From Thermoanaerobaculia bacterium (GTDB lineage Bacteria > Acidobacteriota > Thermoanaerobaculia > Multivoradales > JAIOJS01): a stretch of DNA of 64,000 nt. A model generated the notes under the pieces. It saw nothing but the letters and a program-made list of their open reading frames with translations, had not been told where the DNA came from and made no database searches. Shown in pieces: positions 24,979-33,450 of this stretch. Where the stretch lies: assembly GCA_030429235.1 (NCBI GenBank), contig JAUIDB010000020.1, positions 1 through 64,000 of the forward strand. The letters run 5' to 3'. The translations under genes were made by a program, and so were the position numbers. Position 1 is the first letter of the stretch, and the number at the start of each line of letters is the position of its first letter.

Positions 24979-27900
24979 ATGAACCTACGACCACTTCTCA
25001 CCACCGTCAGCGCTCTCGTCGTCCTCGCCGCCGTCCCCGGGGCCGCGTCGACCACCACCGGGCGCGTGGTCTGGACGGATGGTCTGCCCGCCGCCGGAGC
25101 CACCATCTCCGCGTACTGGCCCGAAGGCGATCTGGAGCGCGCCCGGCGTCTGGCCGCTGGTCTCCCGCGCTCACCGCGCGCCGAAGTGGTTTCCGATGCC
25201 GAAGGCCGTTTCCGGTTCGACCTCCCCTCCGGAGAAGGACCCGAGGTCATCGAGGTAGTCATCGACCTCGAGGGGGCGGCCCCGTGGTCGACCGAGCTTC
25301 TCGCGGGCGAAGCACTCGGAGCAGCCCTTCTGCAGCGCGCTCCGATGCGCGATGGGCGGCTCACGCTGTCGGGAGTACCACGCCCCGGAGCCAGGGTCGT
25401 CTGGCGCGACCGCAAGGGACAACCGCGGTGGGTGACCGAGACCGATTCCCGAGGTCGATACCGGGTCCCGGATCCGGCGACCTGGGCCTCGACCGTAGCG
25501 ATCCTGGACCCGATCGTCGGGGTGCGAGACGAGGCGGGAGGTTTCGACCCTCAGGTGATCTGGAACGAGTTCACCGAAGGGGGCGGCTCGACCGCGCCCC
25601 AAGCTGACCTCGAACTGGCAGAGGGCCGCCGACTGCGCGGCCGGGTCGTCGACGCCGACGGAGCGGTAGCGGACGCCGAGATCTGGGTCTCGGGTTGGCC
25701 CGCCGCGACCAGCGACCCGCAGGGCCGCTTCACCGTCACCCTAGGGGATCGGCCGACGGTGGTCCAAGCCCGTCTGGGGAACCAGATCGCGCAGGCTCGG
25801 GTGGAGAGTGGCGAGTCCGTCACGCTCGAGTTGCTCCCGGCCCGGGCGGTTCGCGGAAGGCTCAGCGATCGACACGGCGCAGGGATCGCCGGCGCCACGG
25901 TCCAGTTGCACGCACGCGAGTCCACGGGACGGGATGGACGTTTCGCTTCGACGCGGCGCCTCGTCACCGACCGCGAGGGCCGTTTCGAGACGCTAGCCTT
26001 ACCCTGGATCACCACCCTGTGGACGCAAGCACCGGGGTACTCGATCGACGACAACTCGAGACAGTTCGATCTGCGACGTTCGGAGGCAGAAAGCACGCGC
26101 TTCGTGGCGACCCCGCAGGCTCGAATCGAAGGTTTCGTGCGCGACAGCGAAGGGAAGCCGTTGGCGGGGGCCTGGGTCTTCCCGAACTGGGGAGGTGAGC
26201 AGCTCATGTACGGCCTGCCCGCTGGTTTCGAGCGAGTGCCCGAAAGTGACGCCGACGGCCGCTTCGACCTCCCGGCGGGAGACTCGGCGTCCGGGACCCA
26301 CGAGCCGGAGTGGACGGTCTGGCGGGACGGCTGGGCCCCGACCATCTTGCGCCCCGAGGCCGAGGAAACAGAGGTCCGACTCACCCCCGGCGTGGCCGCC
26401 ACGGTGTACGTCGAAGACAGCGCCGGAGAGCCGATCTCGGAGGCCACCGTGGCCATCGTCGAAGGGGCACCGAGTTGGGCCACGGCCAGCACCCTGGCCT
26501 CCCGGGACCTCGGACTTCGCTGGTTCTTCCAGACCGACGAGCAGGGAACTCGGCACCTCCGGCTCCGGCCCGGTCCCCACCATCTCGGCGTCGCAGCCCC
26601 CGGGTATGCCCCGGCGGGAGTCGAACTCTGGCGGCTCGCCCGGGGCACTGCTGGCGAACTCCATGTCGTGCTCGAGGAGAGCGCGGCGATCGGGGGCCAC
26701 GTCGTCTTCGCCGACGGCAACCCGTTGCCGGGAGCGATGGTCATGATCTCGGGAGACGAGCACGACCGAAGGGCCACTACCGATTCGAGGGGTGGCTTCG
26801 AGGTCACCGACCTTCCCGCCGGCACCTACTCGCTGCAACTGCACGCCTCTGGGGCCCTGCCCGTCGCCCGACGGCGCGTGTCGGCACCGAGCCAGGACCT
26901 GCTCATCACGGTCGATCGCGGGTACTCGGTACGTGGCGTGGTGCTGGAGGAAGGCAGCTTCCGGCCCATCAGCGGAGCCCAGGTGGTTTCGTTGCCCGTC
27001 GGAACCACGAATCGGATCAGCCGCTCGGCCACTACCGACGACCAGGGCCGATTCGAGCTCGAAGTACTCCCCGAGGGGCGGCTCCTGGTCTCAGCCCAGG
27101 CCGACGGCTTCGTGTCGGGAAAGAGTTCGGAACTCTCCGTCGGTCCGCAGGGACCAAGTGCCGAGGTCGAGATCCAGCTGACCGCCGGGTCGACCCTGGT
27201 GGGTCAGATCTCCGACGAATCGGGAACTCCGATCCTGGCGGCGTCGATCTCCGTGTTGGAGGCTGCGGACCTCGATTGGCCCGCCGCGCTATCGGACCAA
27301 GACGGCAGCTTCCGACTGGAAGGCCTGCCGCGGGGACCCCACCGGATCCAGGTGCAGGCCGACGGTTTCGTAACCCGCCAGTTTCCGGTCGAGCTCGATC
27401 GCAGCGAGCATGCGATGGACGTGGTCCTGTCGCGGGGAGACGTCCTGGTCGGGCGAGCGGTCGACGAAACCGGCAGCCCGCTGTCCCAGATGCACGTCCG
27501 CGCCAGCGCGCAGGAGTACTTCGGATCGGATTTGGTCGAAGAGGATGGTTCCTTCGAGATTTCGGGGCTGCCGGAGGGTCAGCTCTGGGAAGTCACCGGC
27601 TACAAGAACCAGTACGGTTCAGAAACCCTCACCGAGGTGGATCCGCAAGCTGGTCCGTTCGAGCTCCGCCTGCGGAGACTGCCCACCGGAACGGTGTTCG
27701 GCGCGATCCGCGGAGCGAGCGCCGAACAGCTGGCAAATCTCCAGGTCTCGGTGCAGGGATCAGGTACCGCCGTCACCACCCAGGTCGCGGCGGACGGATC
27801 CTTCGAGACCGACGAAGCCCCGGCGGGCGACGTGACGGTCAAGCTCTACGGTCACCGCAGGAGCGAGTCGATCTCCGAGTCACGATCTGCACTGGTCCCC

Positions 27901-28947
27901 GAGCGCGAAGCGATCCGGGTGGACTTCGACCTCTCACAGCGCATCCCGGTCGAAGGTTGGGTCACTCGGGGAGGCGAGCCCGAGATGGGCGTCTCGGTTC
28001 GCTTGAAGGGGGTGCGCGGAGCGCACGACACCACCGCCCGCACTTCGAGCGAGGGATATTTCAAGACCTCGGTCCCGGCAGGACCGCACGACGTTTCGGT
28101 GCGCTCGAGTTCCGGTTCTCCCTATCGCCGTCGTCTAGAGATCCAACAGCCCACCGTGCTGCAGATCGAACTGCAGGGAGTGGAACTGCGCGGACGCGTG
28201 GTCGATGCCTGGACCGGTGAGGGCATCCCCGACACCACCGTCGAGCTGATCACCGCCCAGCGCGTCGACGGCAGCGCCGCTTCTCGGTTCGGCTCGGTCG
28301 AGACCGGGGCCGACGGTAGTTTCTCCTTGCCCGAGGCGCCGGCCGGTCTCCTCCTGGTGCGCGCCACCCATCCCGATTTCGCCGCTCGACTGATCGAGCT
28401 CGACCTGCCCCCGGGAGACAGCACCCCCCTCGAGATCGCGCTCGAACCCACCCCGGGTCTGGTGGTCGAACTCGTCGATGCGGGCACCGGCGCTCGACTT
28501 CAGGGTCCCATCGTGGTGCGAGACCTGCAGAACCGCGTGCTCTGGAACGGCAGCCCCTCCCCCCACGAAGAGGGCTTTCGCATCCCCCTCGGAGAGGGTC
28601 GGTACAAGGTGTCGGCCTCGGCTACCGGCTACGCCTCGCTGACCGTGCGGGCCCAGAGTCCGACCCCCGACACCGTGCGTATCGGCCTCACCCCGGGCGG
28701 CACGGCGGTCATCCACTCCGAGACCCTGGACCGCCGAGTCGCGAGACTGATCGCGCCCGACGGCGAGGAGTACGTCCAATGCTGGTGCAATCAGATCTCT
28801 GCCTTTGCAGTGCAGGGATCTCGTACGGAACTCCGGCACATCGCCCCCGGTTCCTACACCCTCAGCCTCGAGGAACTCGATGGCCGGCTGAGCCAGTACG
28901 CCCTCGAGGTCGTCGAGGGCGAGACGGTGGAGATCGCAGTCCACTGA
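24979..28947 (+). CDS. Very large secreted protein of carboxypeptidase-regulatory-like repeats
   Basis: A 1322-residue protein with a Sec signal peptide (MNLRPLLTTVSALVVLAAVPGAAS) followed almost entirely by about 14 CarboxypepD_reg-like beta-sandwich repeats. Each opens with a pattern such as LRGRVVDADGAVADAEIWV, VRGRLSDRHGAGIAGATV, IEGFVRDSEGKPLAGAWV or LVGQISDESGTPILAASI, and continues with a DADGRFELP-type turn and a PAGTYSLQ-type strand. There is no enzymatic domain, membrane anchor or sorting tag. The last 60 residues contain two cysteines (CWC). The function is probably structural or adhesive at the cell surface; a prealbumin-like stack is all the sequence shows. It starts behind GGAGG and ends 40 bases before the exporter operon. 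Confidence 0.85.
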   Translation: MNLRPLLTTVSALVVLAAVPGAASTTTGRVVWTDGLPAAGATISAYWPEGDLERARRLAAGLPRSPRAEVVSDAEGRFRFDLPSGEGPEVIEVVIDLEGAAPWSTELLAGEALGAALLQRAPMRDGRLTLSGVPRPGARVVWRDRKGQPRWVTETDSRGRYRVPDPATWASTVAILDPIVGVRDEAGGFDPQVIWNEFTEGGGSTAPQADLELAEGRRLRGRVVDADGAVADAEIWVSGWPAATSDPQGRFTVTLGDRPTVVQARLGNQIAQARVESGESVTLELLPARAVRGRLSDRHGAGIAGATVQLHARESTGRDGRFASTRRLVTDREGRFETLALPWITTLWTQAPGYSIDDNSRQFDLRRSEAESTRFVATPQARIEGFVRDSEGKPLAGAWVFPNWGGEQLMYGLPAGFERVPESDADGRFDLPAGDSASGTHEPEWTVWRDGWAPTILRPEAEETEVRLTPGVAATVYVEDSAGEPISEATVAIVEGAPSWATASTLASRDLGLRWFFQTDEQGTRHLRLRPGPHHLGVAAPGYAPAGVELWRLARGTAGELHVVLEESAAIGGHVVFADGNPLPGAMVMISGDEHDRRATTDSRGGFEVTDLPAGTYSLQLHASGALPVARRRVSAPSQDLLITVDRGYSVRGVVLEEGSFRPISGAQVVSLPVGTTNRISRSATTDDQGRFELEVLPEGRLLVSAQADGFVSGKSSELSVGPQGPSAEVEIQLTAGSTLVGQISDESGTPILAASISVLEAADLDWPAALSDQDGSFRLEGLPRGPHRIQVQADGFVTRQFPVELDRSEHAMDVVLSRGDVLVGRAVDETGSPLSQMHVRASAQEYFGSDLVEEDGSFEISGLPEGQLWEVTGYKNQYGSETLTEVDPQAGPFELRLRRLPTGTVFGAIRGASAEQLANLQVSVQGSGTAVTTQVAADGSFETDEAPAGDVTVKLYGHRRSESISESRSALVPEREAIRVDFDLSQRIPVEGWVTRGGEPEMGVSVRLKGVRGAHDTTARTSSEGYFKTSVPAGPHDVSVRSSSGSPYRRRLEIQQPTVLQIELQGVELRGRVVDAWTGEGIPDTTVELITAQRVDGSAASRFGSVETGADGSFSLPEAPAGLLLVRATHPDFAARLIELDLPPGDSTPLEIALEPTPGLVVELVDAGTGARLQGPIVVRDLQNRVLWNGSPSPHEEGFRIPLGEGRYKVSASATGYASLTVRAQSPTPDTVRIGLTPGGTAVIHSETLDRRVARLIAPDGEEYVQCWCNQISAFAVQGSRTELRHIAPGSYTLSLEELDGRLSQYALEVVEGETVEIAVH

Positions 28948-28974
28948 GACCAGCCTGCTAACCCACGACTCTGC

Positions 28975-28980
28975 TAGATT
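28975..28980 (+). promoter_or_regulatory. Candidate -10 box, exporter adaptor gene
   Basis: TAGATT ends seven bases before the ATG at 28988, which has no Shine-Dalgarno site. This would place the transcript start at the start codon. No clear -35. Confidence 0.35.
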
Positions 28981-28987
28981 GACCGCC

Positions 28988-30151
28988 ATGACGCGTGTCC
29001 TCCGCTATCTCGCCCTGTTCGGTGGCCTGGTCCTACTGGTCTGGGGACTCAAGTCCACGCTCTTCGCCGCCGACCCGATCCCCGTGACCACCGTAGCGGT
29101 GGCCAAGGGCCGAGTGGAACACTCGGTGACCAACACGCGGGCGGGGACGGTCCGCGCCGGCCGGCGGGCTCGGCTGTCGCCCGAGATCGGGGGGCGAGTA
29201 GTGGAGCTGCCCTTTCGGGAAGGAGACCGCGTAGCCCAGGGGGAGGTGCTGCTGCGGATGGCCTCGGACGTGCCCGCGGCGCAACTTGAAGTGACCCAAC
29301 GCGAACTGACCGCCGCCCGTGCCCGCGCCGAGGAAGCCTGTCTGGCCGCGGACCAGGCCGAGCGCGAACTGGCCCGCAACCAGGGTCTGGCCGAGCAGGG
29401 GATCGTCTCCACCGACGTACAGGATCGCCTTCAGAGCGCGGCCGAGGCTCGGCGTGCCGGCTGTGCCGCGGCTCGTGGAGCGCTGGAGGCGGCCCGCGCC
29501 GCGGTGGGATTGGCCCGCGCCGATGTCGACCGGACCCGGGTCGTGGCCCCTTTCGATGCCGTGGTCGCCGATCTCGCGGTCGAGGTCGGAGAGTGGGCGA
29601 CACCGTCGCCGGCGGCGATGCCCGTGCCCCCGGTGATCGATCTGATCGATCCCTCATCGATTTACGTATCCGCTCCCATGGACGAGGTCGACTCCGCCCT
29701 GCTCGAGGTCGGCCAGGAGGTGCGCGTCACCGCGGACTCGTATCCTGGAGAGACCTTTCGGGGAGAGATCCGGCGCGTCGCCCCCTACGTTCTCGACCTC
29801 GAACAGCAGAACCGCACGGTCGAGGTGGAGGTCGAGCTTCTCGACGAGGGTCCCAAACGACAGCTCCTGCCCGGCACTTCAGCGGACATCGAGGTCCTCC
29901 TCGAGTGGCGGGAGAACGCCTTGCGGCTGCCCACCTCGGTCGTGATCGAGGGACGGCGGGTGCTGCTTCTCGAGGAAGACCGCCTGGTCTCGCGACCGGT
30001 CGTCACCGGACTCAAGAACTGGGACTTCACGGAGATCGTCGAAGGGGTCCAGGAAGGCGATCGAGTGGTCGACAGTCTCGACCGACCGGAGGTCGAGGAC
30101 GGAGCGCTGGCCGTCGAGGAGGCCAACTCGGAGGCCACTCCGGCACCGTGA
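28988..30151 (+). CDS. Periplasmic adaptor of tripartite ABC exporter (HlyD/MacA-like)
   Basis: A 387-residue membrane fusion protein: an N-terminal membrane anchor (LRYLALFGGLVLLVWGLKSTLF), a barrel-sandwich/lipoyl half (PEIGGRVVELPFREGDRVAQGEVLLRM), a helical hairpin (about residues 95-165, ending TDVQDRLQSAAEARRAG), the second lipoyl half (VVAPFDAVVADLAVEVGEW) and a beta-barrel (SIYVSAPMDEVDSALLEVGQEVRV). It links an inner-membrane ABC exporter to an outer-membrane channel. The ATG at 28988 is preferred over a TTG nine bases upstream. ATPase and two permeases follow; no TolC-like gene is in the window. Confidence 0.93.
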   Translation: MTRVLRYLALFGGLVLLVWGLKSTLFAADPIPVTTVAVAKGRVEHSVTNTRAGTVRAGRRARLSPEIGGRVVELPFREGDRVAQGEVLLRMASDVPAAQLEVTQRELTAARARAEEACLAADQAERELARNQGLAEQGIVSTDVQDRLQSAAEARRAGCAAARGALEAARAAVGLARADVDRTRVVAPFDAVVADLAVEVGEWATPSPAAMPVPPVIDLIDPSSIYVSAPMDEVDSALLEVGQEVRVTADSYPGETFRGEIRRVAPYVLDLEQQNRTVEVEVELLDEGPKRQLLPGTSADIEVLLEWRENALRLPTSVVIEGRRVLLLEEDRLVSRPVVTGLKNWDFTEIVEGVQEGDRVVDSLDRPEVEDGALAVEEANSEATPAP

Positions 30152-30188
30152 GGGGTACCGCCGCCGGCACCGACGACGGGAGATCGCG

Positions 30189-30926
30189 ATGATCGAACTC
30201 GCCGGGATCCGTCGCACCTTCCGGGTCGGCGATCAGGAGGTACGAGCGTTGGTCGATATCGACGCTTCCTTCGAGGCCGGGGAGTACATCGCACTGATGG
30301 GTCCCTCCGGGTCGGGCAAGTCGACCCTCTTGAACATCCTCGGTTGCCTGGACCGGCCCGACGCCGGGACCTACCGTCTGGCCGGACGGGAGGTTGGAGA
30401 CCTCTCTTCCCACGAGTTGACCCTGGTGCGACGACACGAGATCGGCTTCGTCTTCCAGTTCTTCCACCTGGTGCCCCGACTCACCGCGGCCCGCAACGTC
30501 GAGCTGCCGATGCTCTTCGCTGGAGTGCCACGACGCGAACGGCGCCGACGAGTCGAAGCCGCACTGGCCGCCGTCGACATCTCCAACCGAGCGGACCACC
30601 GACCGGACCAGCTCTCGGGCGGGCAACGGCAGCGGGTCGCCATCGCCCGGGCCACCGTCATGGAACCGCGCATTCTGCTCGCCGACGAACCGACCGGTAA
30701 CCTCGACCGCGATTCCAGCGAACGAGTGCTCGAGGTGCTCGAGACCATGAACGCCAAGGGCCTGACCCTGGTGGTGGTGACCCACGATCCCAGGGTCGCG
30801 CGCCGCGCGGACCGGGTTCTCCTGCTGGTGGACGGCCAGATCGCGAAGAGCTTCCGGGGCTCTGAACTACCGGCAGGAAACCTCGCGGCGTTGGGCCTTC
30901 CCACCCCACCCGAGAGCACTTCGTGA
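30189..30926 (+). CDS. ABC transporter ATP-binding protein (MacB/LolD type)
   Basis: A 245-residue ATPase: Walker A GPSGSGKST, Q-loop FVFQFFHLVPRLTA, signature LSGGQRQRVAIARA, Walker B ILLADEPTGNLD and H-loop VVTHDPRVARRADR. The NILGCLDRPDAGTY and LSSHELTLVRRHEIGFVFQ segments are typical of the LolD/MacB/FtsE group, which works mechanically on substrates in the periplasm rather than moving them through the membrane. The start is ATG with GGGAGA upstream. It overlaps the first permease gene by GTGA. Confidence 0.95.
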   Translation: MIELAGIRRTFRVGDQEVRALVDIDASFEAGEYIALMGPSGSGKSTLLNILGCLDRPDAGTYRLAGREVGDLSSHELTLVRRHEIGFVFQFFHLVPRLTAARNVELPMLFAGVPRRERRRRVEAALAAVDISNRADHRPDQLSGGQRQRVAIARATVMEPRILLADEPTGNLDRDSSERVLEVLETMNAKGLTLVVVTHDPRVARRADRVLLLVDGQIAKSFRGSELPAGNLAALGLPTPPESTS

Positions 30927-32125
30927 GACTGCGCTCGCTCCTGGGGTTTGGTCTCGAGGCGCTCTTCGCCCACCGTCTCCGGTCGCTGCTGAGTCTGGTC
31001 GGCATGTCGATCGGGGTGGCGGCGGTGGTCGTGCTCACCGGCCTGGGCGAGGGTGCCCGGACCTACGTCACCGATCAGTTCGCGTCCCTCGGCTCTCATT
31101 TGTTGATCGTCGTCCCGGGCCGCGTCGAAACGGTGGGGGCCCTGCCCGGCATCGGCGGTACGCCCAAGGACCTCACGCTGGAGGATTCGGAAGCCCTGCG
31201 GCGGGAGATTCCCGAGATCCGACGCATCGCTCCGATCGCCATGGCGACCGAAGCCGTCGCTCACCGGGAACGACGCCGTCAGGTGGCCGTCGTCGGCGCG
31301 ACCCCAGAGTTTCTCGAGGTCCGTCAGTTGGCCATGCGTCGCGGCACCTTCCTCCCCCCCGGTGAACTGCGGCGCGGCTCGGCCGTGGCGGTTCTCGGAG
31401 CCGAGACCGCCGCCGAACTCTTCCCCGGGGAGGATGCCCTGGGCAAGGTGGTACGAATCGGCGGACTCAGGGTGCGGGTGATCGGGGTCCTCGAACCGCG
31501 CGGGGTGCAGATGGGTCTCAATCTAGACGAGGTCGCGGTCATCCCGGTGGCCACGGCCATGCGCTTGTTCAACCGCAGCTCGCTCTTCCGAATCCTGGTC
31601 GAGGGCAGCAGTCACACCGACCTGGATCGACTCAGCCAACGGGTCATCGAGGTGCTGACCGAACGCCACGGCGACGAAGACGTCACCTGCCTGACCCAGG
31701 AGGCGATGCTCTCGTCCTTCTCGCAGATCCTCACCGCCCTGACCCTGGCGGTTGGCGCGATCGGCGCCATCTCGCTGGCGGTAGCCGGCATCGGGATCAT
31801 GAACGTGATGCTGGTCTCGGTCTCGGAACGGACCACCGAGGTCGGTTTGCTGCGAGCCCTGGGCGTATCGCGTGATCAGATCGTGGGGGTCTTTCTCGTC
31901 GAGGCTACGCTGCTCTCGATCCTCGGCGGGCTGGTGGGTACGGGCCTCGGACTCGTGGGGGTGCGGGTGCTGCGCCTCGTTTACCCCGCCTTCCCCGCCG
32001 CCGCTCCGACCTGGGCCATCGCAGCCGCTCTCGCCACCGCGCTGGTCGTCGGGCTGGCTTTCGGCGTCCTCCCGGCGCGTCGGGCGAGTCGGCTCGACCC
32101 CGTCACCGCTCTCAACGGTAGATAG
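30923..32125 (+). CDS. ABC exporter permease (FtsX/MacB family)
   Basis: A 400-residue permease with the standard layout: helix 1 (LRSLLSLVGMSIGVAAVVVLTGLGEGA), a periplasmic MacB_PCD domain (about residues 45-240), and three C-terminal helices of the FtsX domain (LAVGAIGAISLAVAGIGIMNVMLVSVSERTTE; VGVFLVEATLLSILGGLVGTGLG; AIAAALATALVVGLAFGVLPA) ending in the usual PARRASRLDPVTAL. The GTG start lies within the ATPase stop (GTGA). A second permease follows after two bases, so the transporter may be a heterodimer. Confidence 0.93.
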   Translation: MRLRSLLGFGLEALFAHRLRSLLSLVGMSIGVAAVVVLTGLGEGARTYVTDQFASLGSHLLIVVPGRVETVGALPGIGGTPKDLTLEDSEALRREIPEIRRIAPIAMATEAVAHRERRRQVAVVGATPEFLEVRQLAMRRGTFLPPGELRRGSAVAVLGAETAAELFPGEDALGKVVRIGGLRVRVIGVLEPRGVQMGLNLDEVAVIPVATAMRLFNRSSLFRILVEGSSHTDLDRLSQRVIEVLTERHGDEDVTCLTQEAMLSSFSQILTALTLAVGAIGAISLAVAGIGIMNVMLVSVSERTTEVGLLRALGVSRDQIVGVFLVEATLLSILGGLVGTGLGLVGVRVLRLVYPAFPAAAPTWAIAAALATALVVGLAFGVLPARRASRLDPVTALNGR

Positions 32126-32127
32126 CC

Positions 32128-33327
32128 GTGCACTGGGAACTGCTGCGACTCGCGTTGGGCGCCGTTTCCGGTCATCGGCTGCGCTCCCTACTGTCGATGC
32201 TCGGCATCGGGATCGGCATCGCATCCGTGATCCTGCTGACCTCGATCGGGGAGGGAACCCGGCGCTTCATCCTGGGCCAGTTCTCGCAGTTCGGCACCAA
32301 CATCATCGCGATCAACCCGGGCAAGGCGCAGACTCTCGGCGTCCCGGGAGTCCTCGGTGGGACCACCCACAAACTCACCTTCCAGGATGCCGAAGCCCTG
32401 GCTCGGCTCCCGGGCGTCGACGCCGTGATGCCGATCTCGATCGGCACGGCCAAGGTCGAGGCCGACGGTCGCAGCCGCTCGGTCAACGTGTACGGCATCA
32501 CTCCTGCCGTGCGCCAGGTCTGGTTGTTCGACGTGCAGAGCGGAAGCTTCTGGCCCGACGGCGATTCACTACGGTCGTATCCCATGGCCGTCCTCGGCCC
32601 CTCGCTGCGGCGTGAGCTGTTCGACGACACCAACGCCCTGGGAGAACTGGTCCGCATCGGCGGCTCGCGGTTTCGCGTCGTGGGGTTGATGGAGCCAAAA
32701 GGGAGCCTGCTCGGCATCGACCTCGACGACACCGCCTTCATCCCGGTGGCTTCGGCCCAGCGCCTCTTCAACCGCGACGAACTGTTCGAGATCGACGTGA
32801 TCCATGGCGACGCCGCCGACAGCGAGCGGGTGGTCGAAGCGGTCCGCACACTGCTGACGGAACGCCACGAAGGCAACGAAGACTTCACCATCACCACCCA
32901 GGCCGCCATGCTCGACGTCTTCGGCAACGTCATGAACGTCATCACCATGGCGGTGGGTGCCATCGCCGGCATCTCGCTCCTGGTCGGAGCCATCGGCATC
33001 CTGACCATGATGTGGATCTCGGTCGGCGAGCGGATCCACGAGATCGGACTGGTACGGGCCCTCGGCGCCACCCGCCGTCAGGTGCGGTTCCTCTTCCTCT
33101 CGGAGGCTTCCCTGCTCGCCGGCGTCGGTGGAGCCCTGGGCCTCGGCTTCGGCCTCGGATGTTGCGCCCTACTGCGGGCGCTCGTTCCCGGGCTGCCGAT
33201 CCACACGCCCCTCGAGTTCGTGGTGGCGGCCCTGGCGGTCAGTCTCTTCACCGGGCTGATCGCCGGCGCCCTGCCGGCTCAGCGAGCCGCCCAGCTCGAA
33301 CCGATCGAAGCGCTGCACGCCGAATAG
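32128..33327 (+). CDS. ABC exporter permease (FtsX/MacB family), second subunit
   Basis: A 399-residue paralogue of the preceding permease with the same topology: LLSMLGIGIGIASVILLTSIGEG, a MacB_PCD periplasmic domain, then FtsX helices (MAVGAIAGISLLVGAIGILTMMWISVGERIHEIGLVRALGA, SEASLLAGVGGALGLGFGLG, LAVSLFTGLIAGALPAQRAAQLEPIEAL). It begins with GTG two bases after the previous stop, so translation is coupled. With the adaptor, ATPase and first permease it completes an adaptor-ATPase-permease-permease exporter. Substrate unknown; the upstream giant secreted protein is a neighbour but not a proven cargo. Confidence 0.93.
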   Translation: MHWELLRLALGAVSGHRLRSLLSMLGIGIGIASVILLTSIGEGTRRFILGQFSQFGTNIIAINPGKAQTLGVPGVLGGTTHKLTFQDAEALARLPGVDAVMPISIGTAKVEADGRSRSVNVYGITPAVRQVWLFDVQSGSFWPDGDSLRSYPMAVLGPSLRRELFDDTNALGELVRIGGSRFRVVGLMEPKGSLLGIDLDDTAFIPVASAQRLFNRDELFEIDVIHGDAADSERVVEAVRTLLTERHEGNEDFTITTQAAMLDVFGNVMNVITMAVGAIAGISLLVGAIGILTMMWISVGERIHEIGLVRALGATRRQVRFLFLSEASLLAGVGGALGLGFGLGCCALLRALVPGLPIHTPLEFVVAALAVSLFTGLIAGALPAQRAAQLEPIEALHAE

Positions 33328-33394
33328 CCGCGACCTGGTCGGCCCACCTGTGCCTTCGTGAAGCGATTCACAGCTTCCCGAGCCCCCAGCGGGT

Positions 33395-33416
33395 AGTCTG
33401 GCCTTCTCTCCAGACT
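33395..33416 (+). terminator. Terminator-like hairpin after exporter operon
   Basis: AGTCTGG (33395-33401), loop CCTTCTCT, CCAGACT (33410-33416), followed by CTTC. It lies between the exporter operon and the next gene. The short pyrimidine tail makes it a weak candidate. Confidence 0.4.
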
Positions 33417-33450
33417 CTTCGGCCAGGATCCCTTTCCGATCGGAGCTCCC

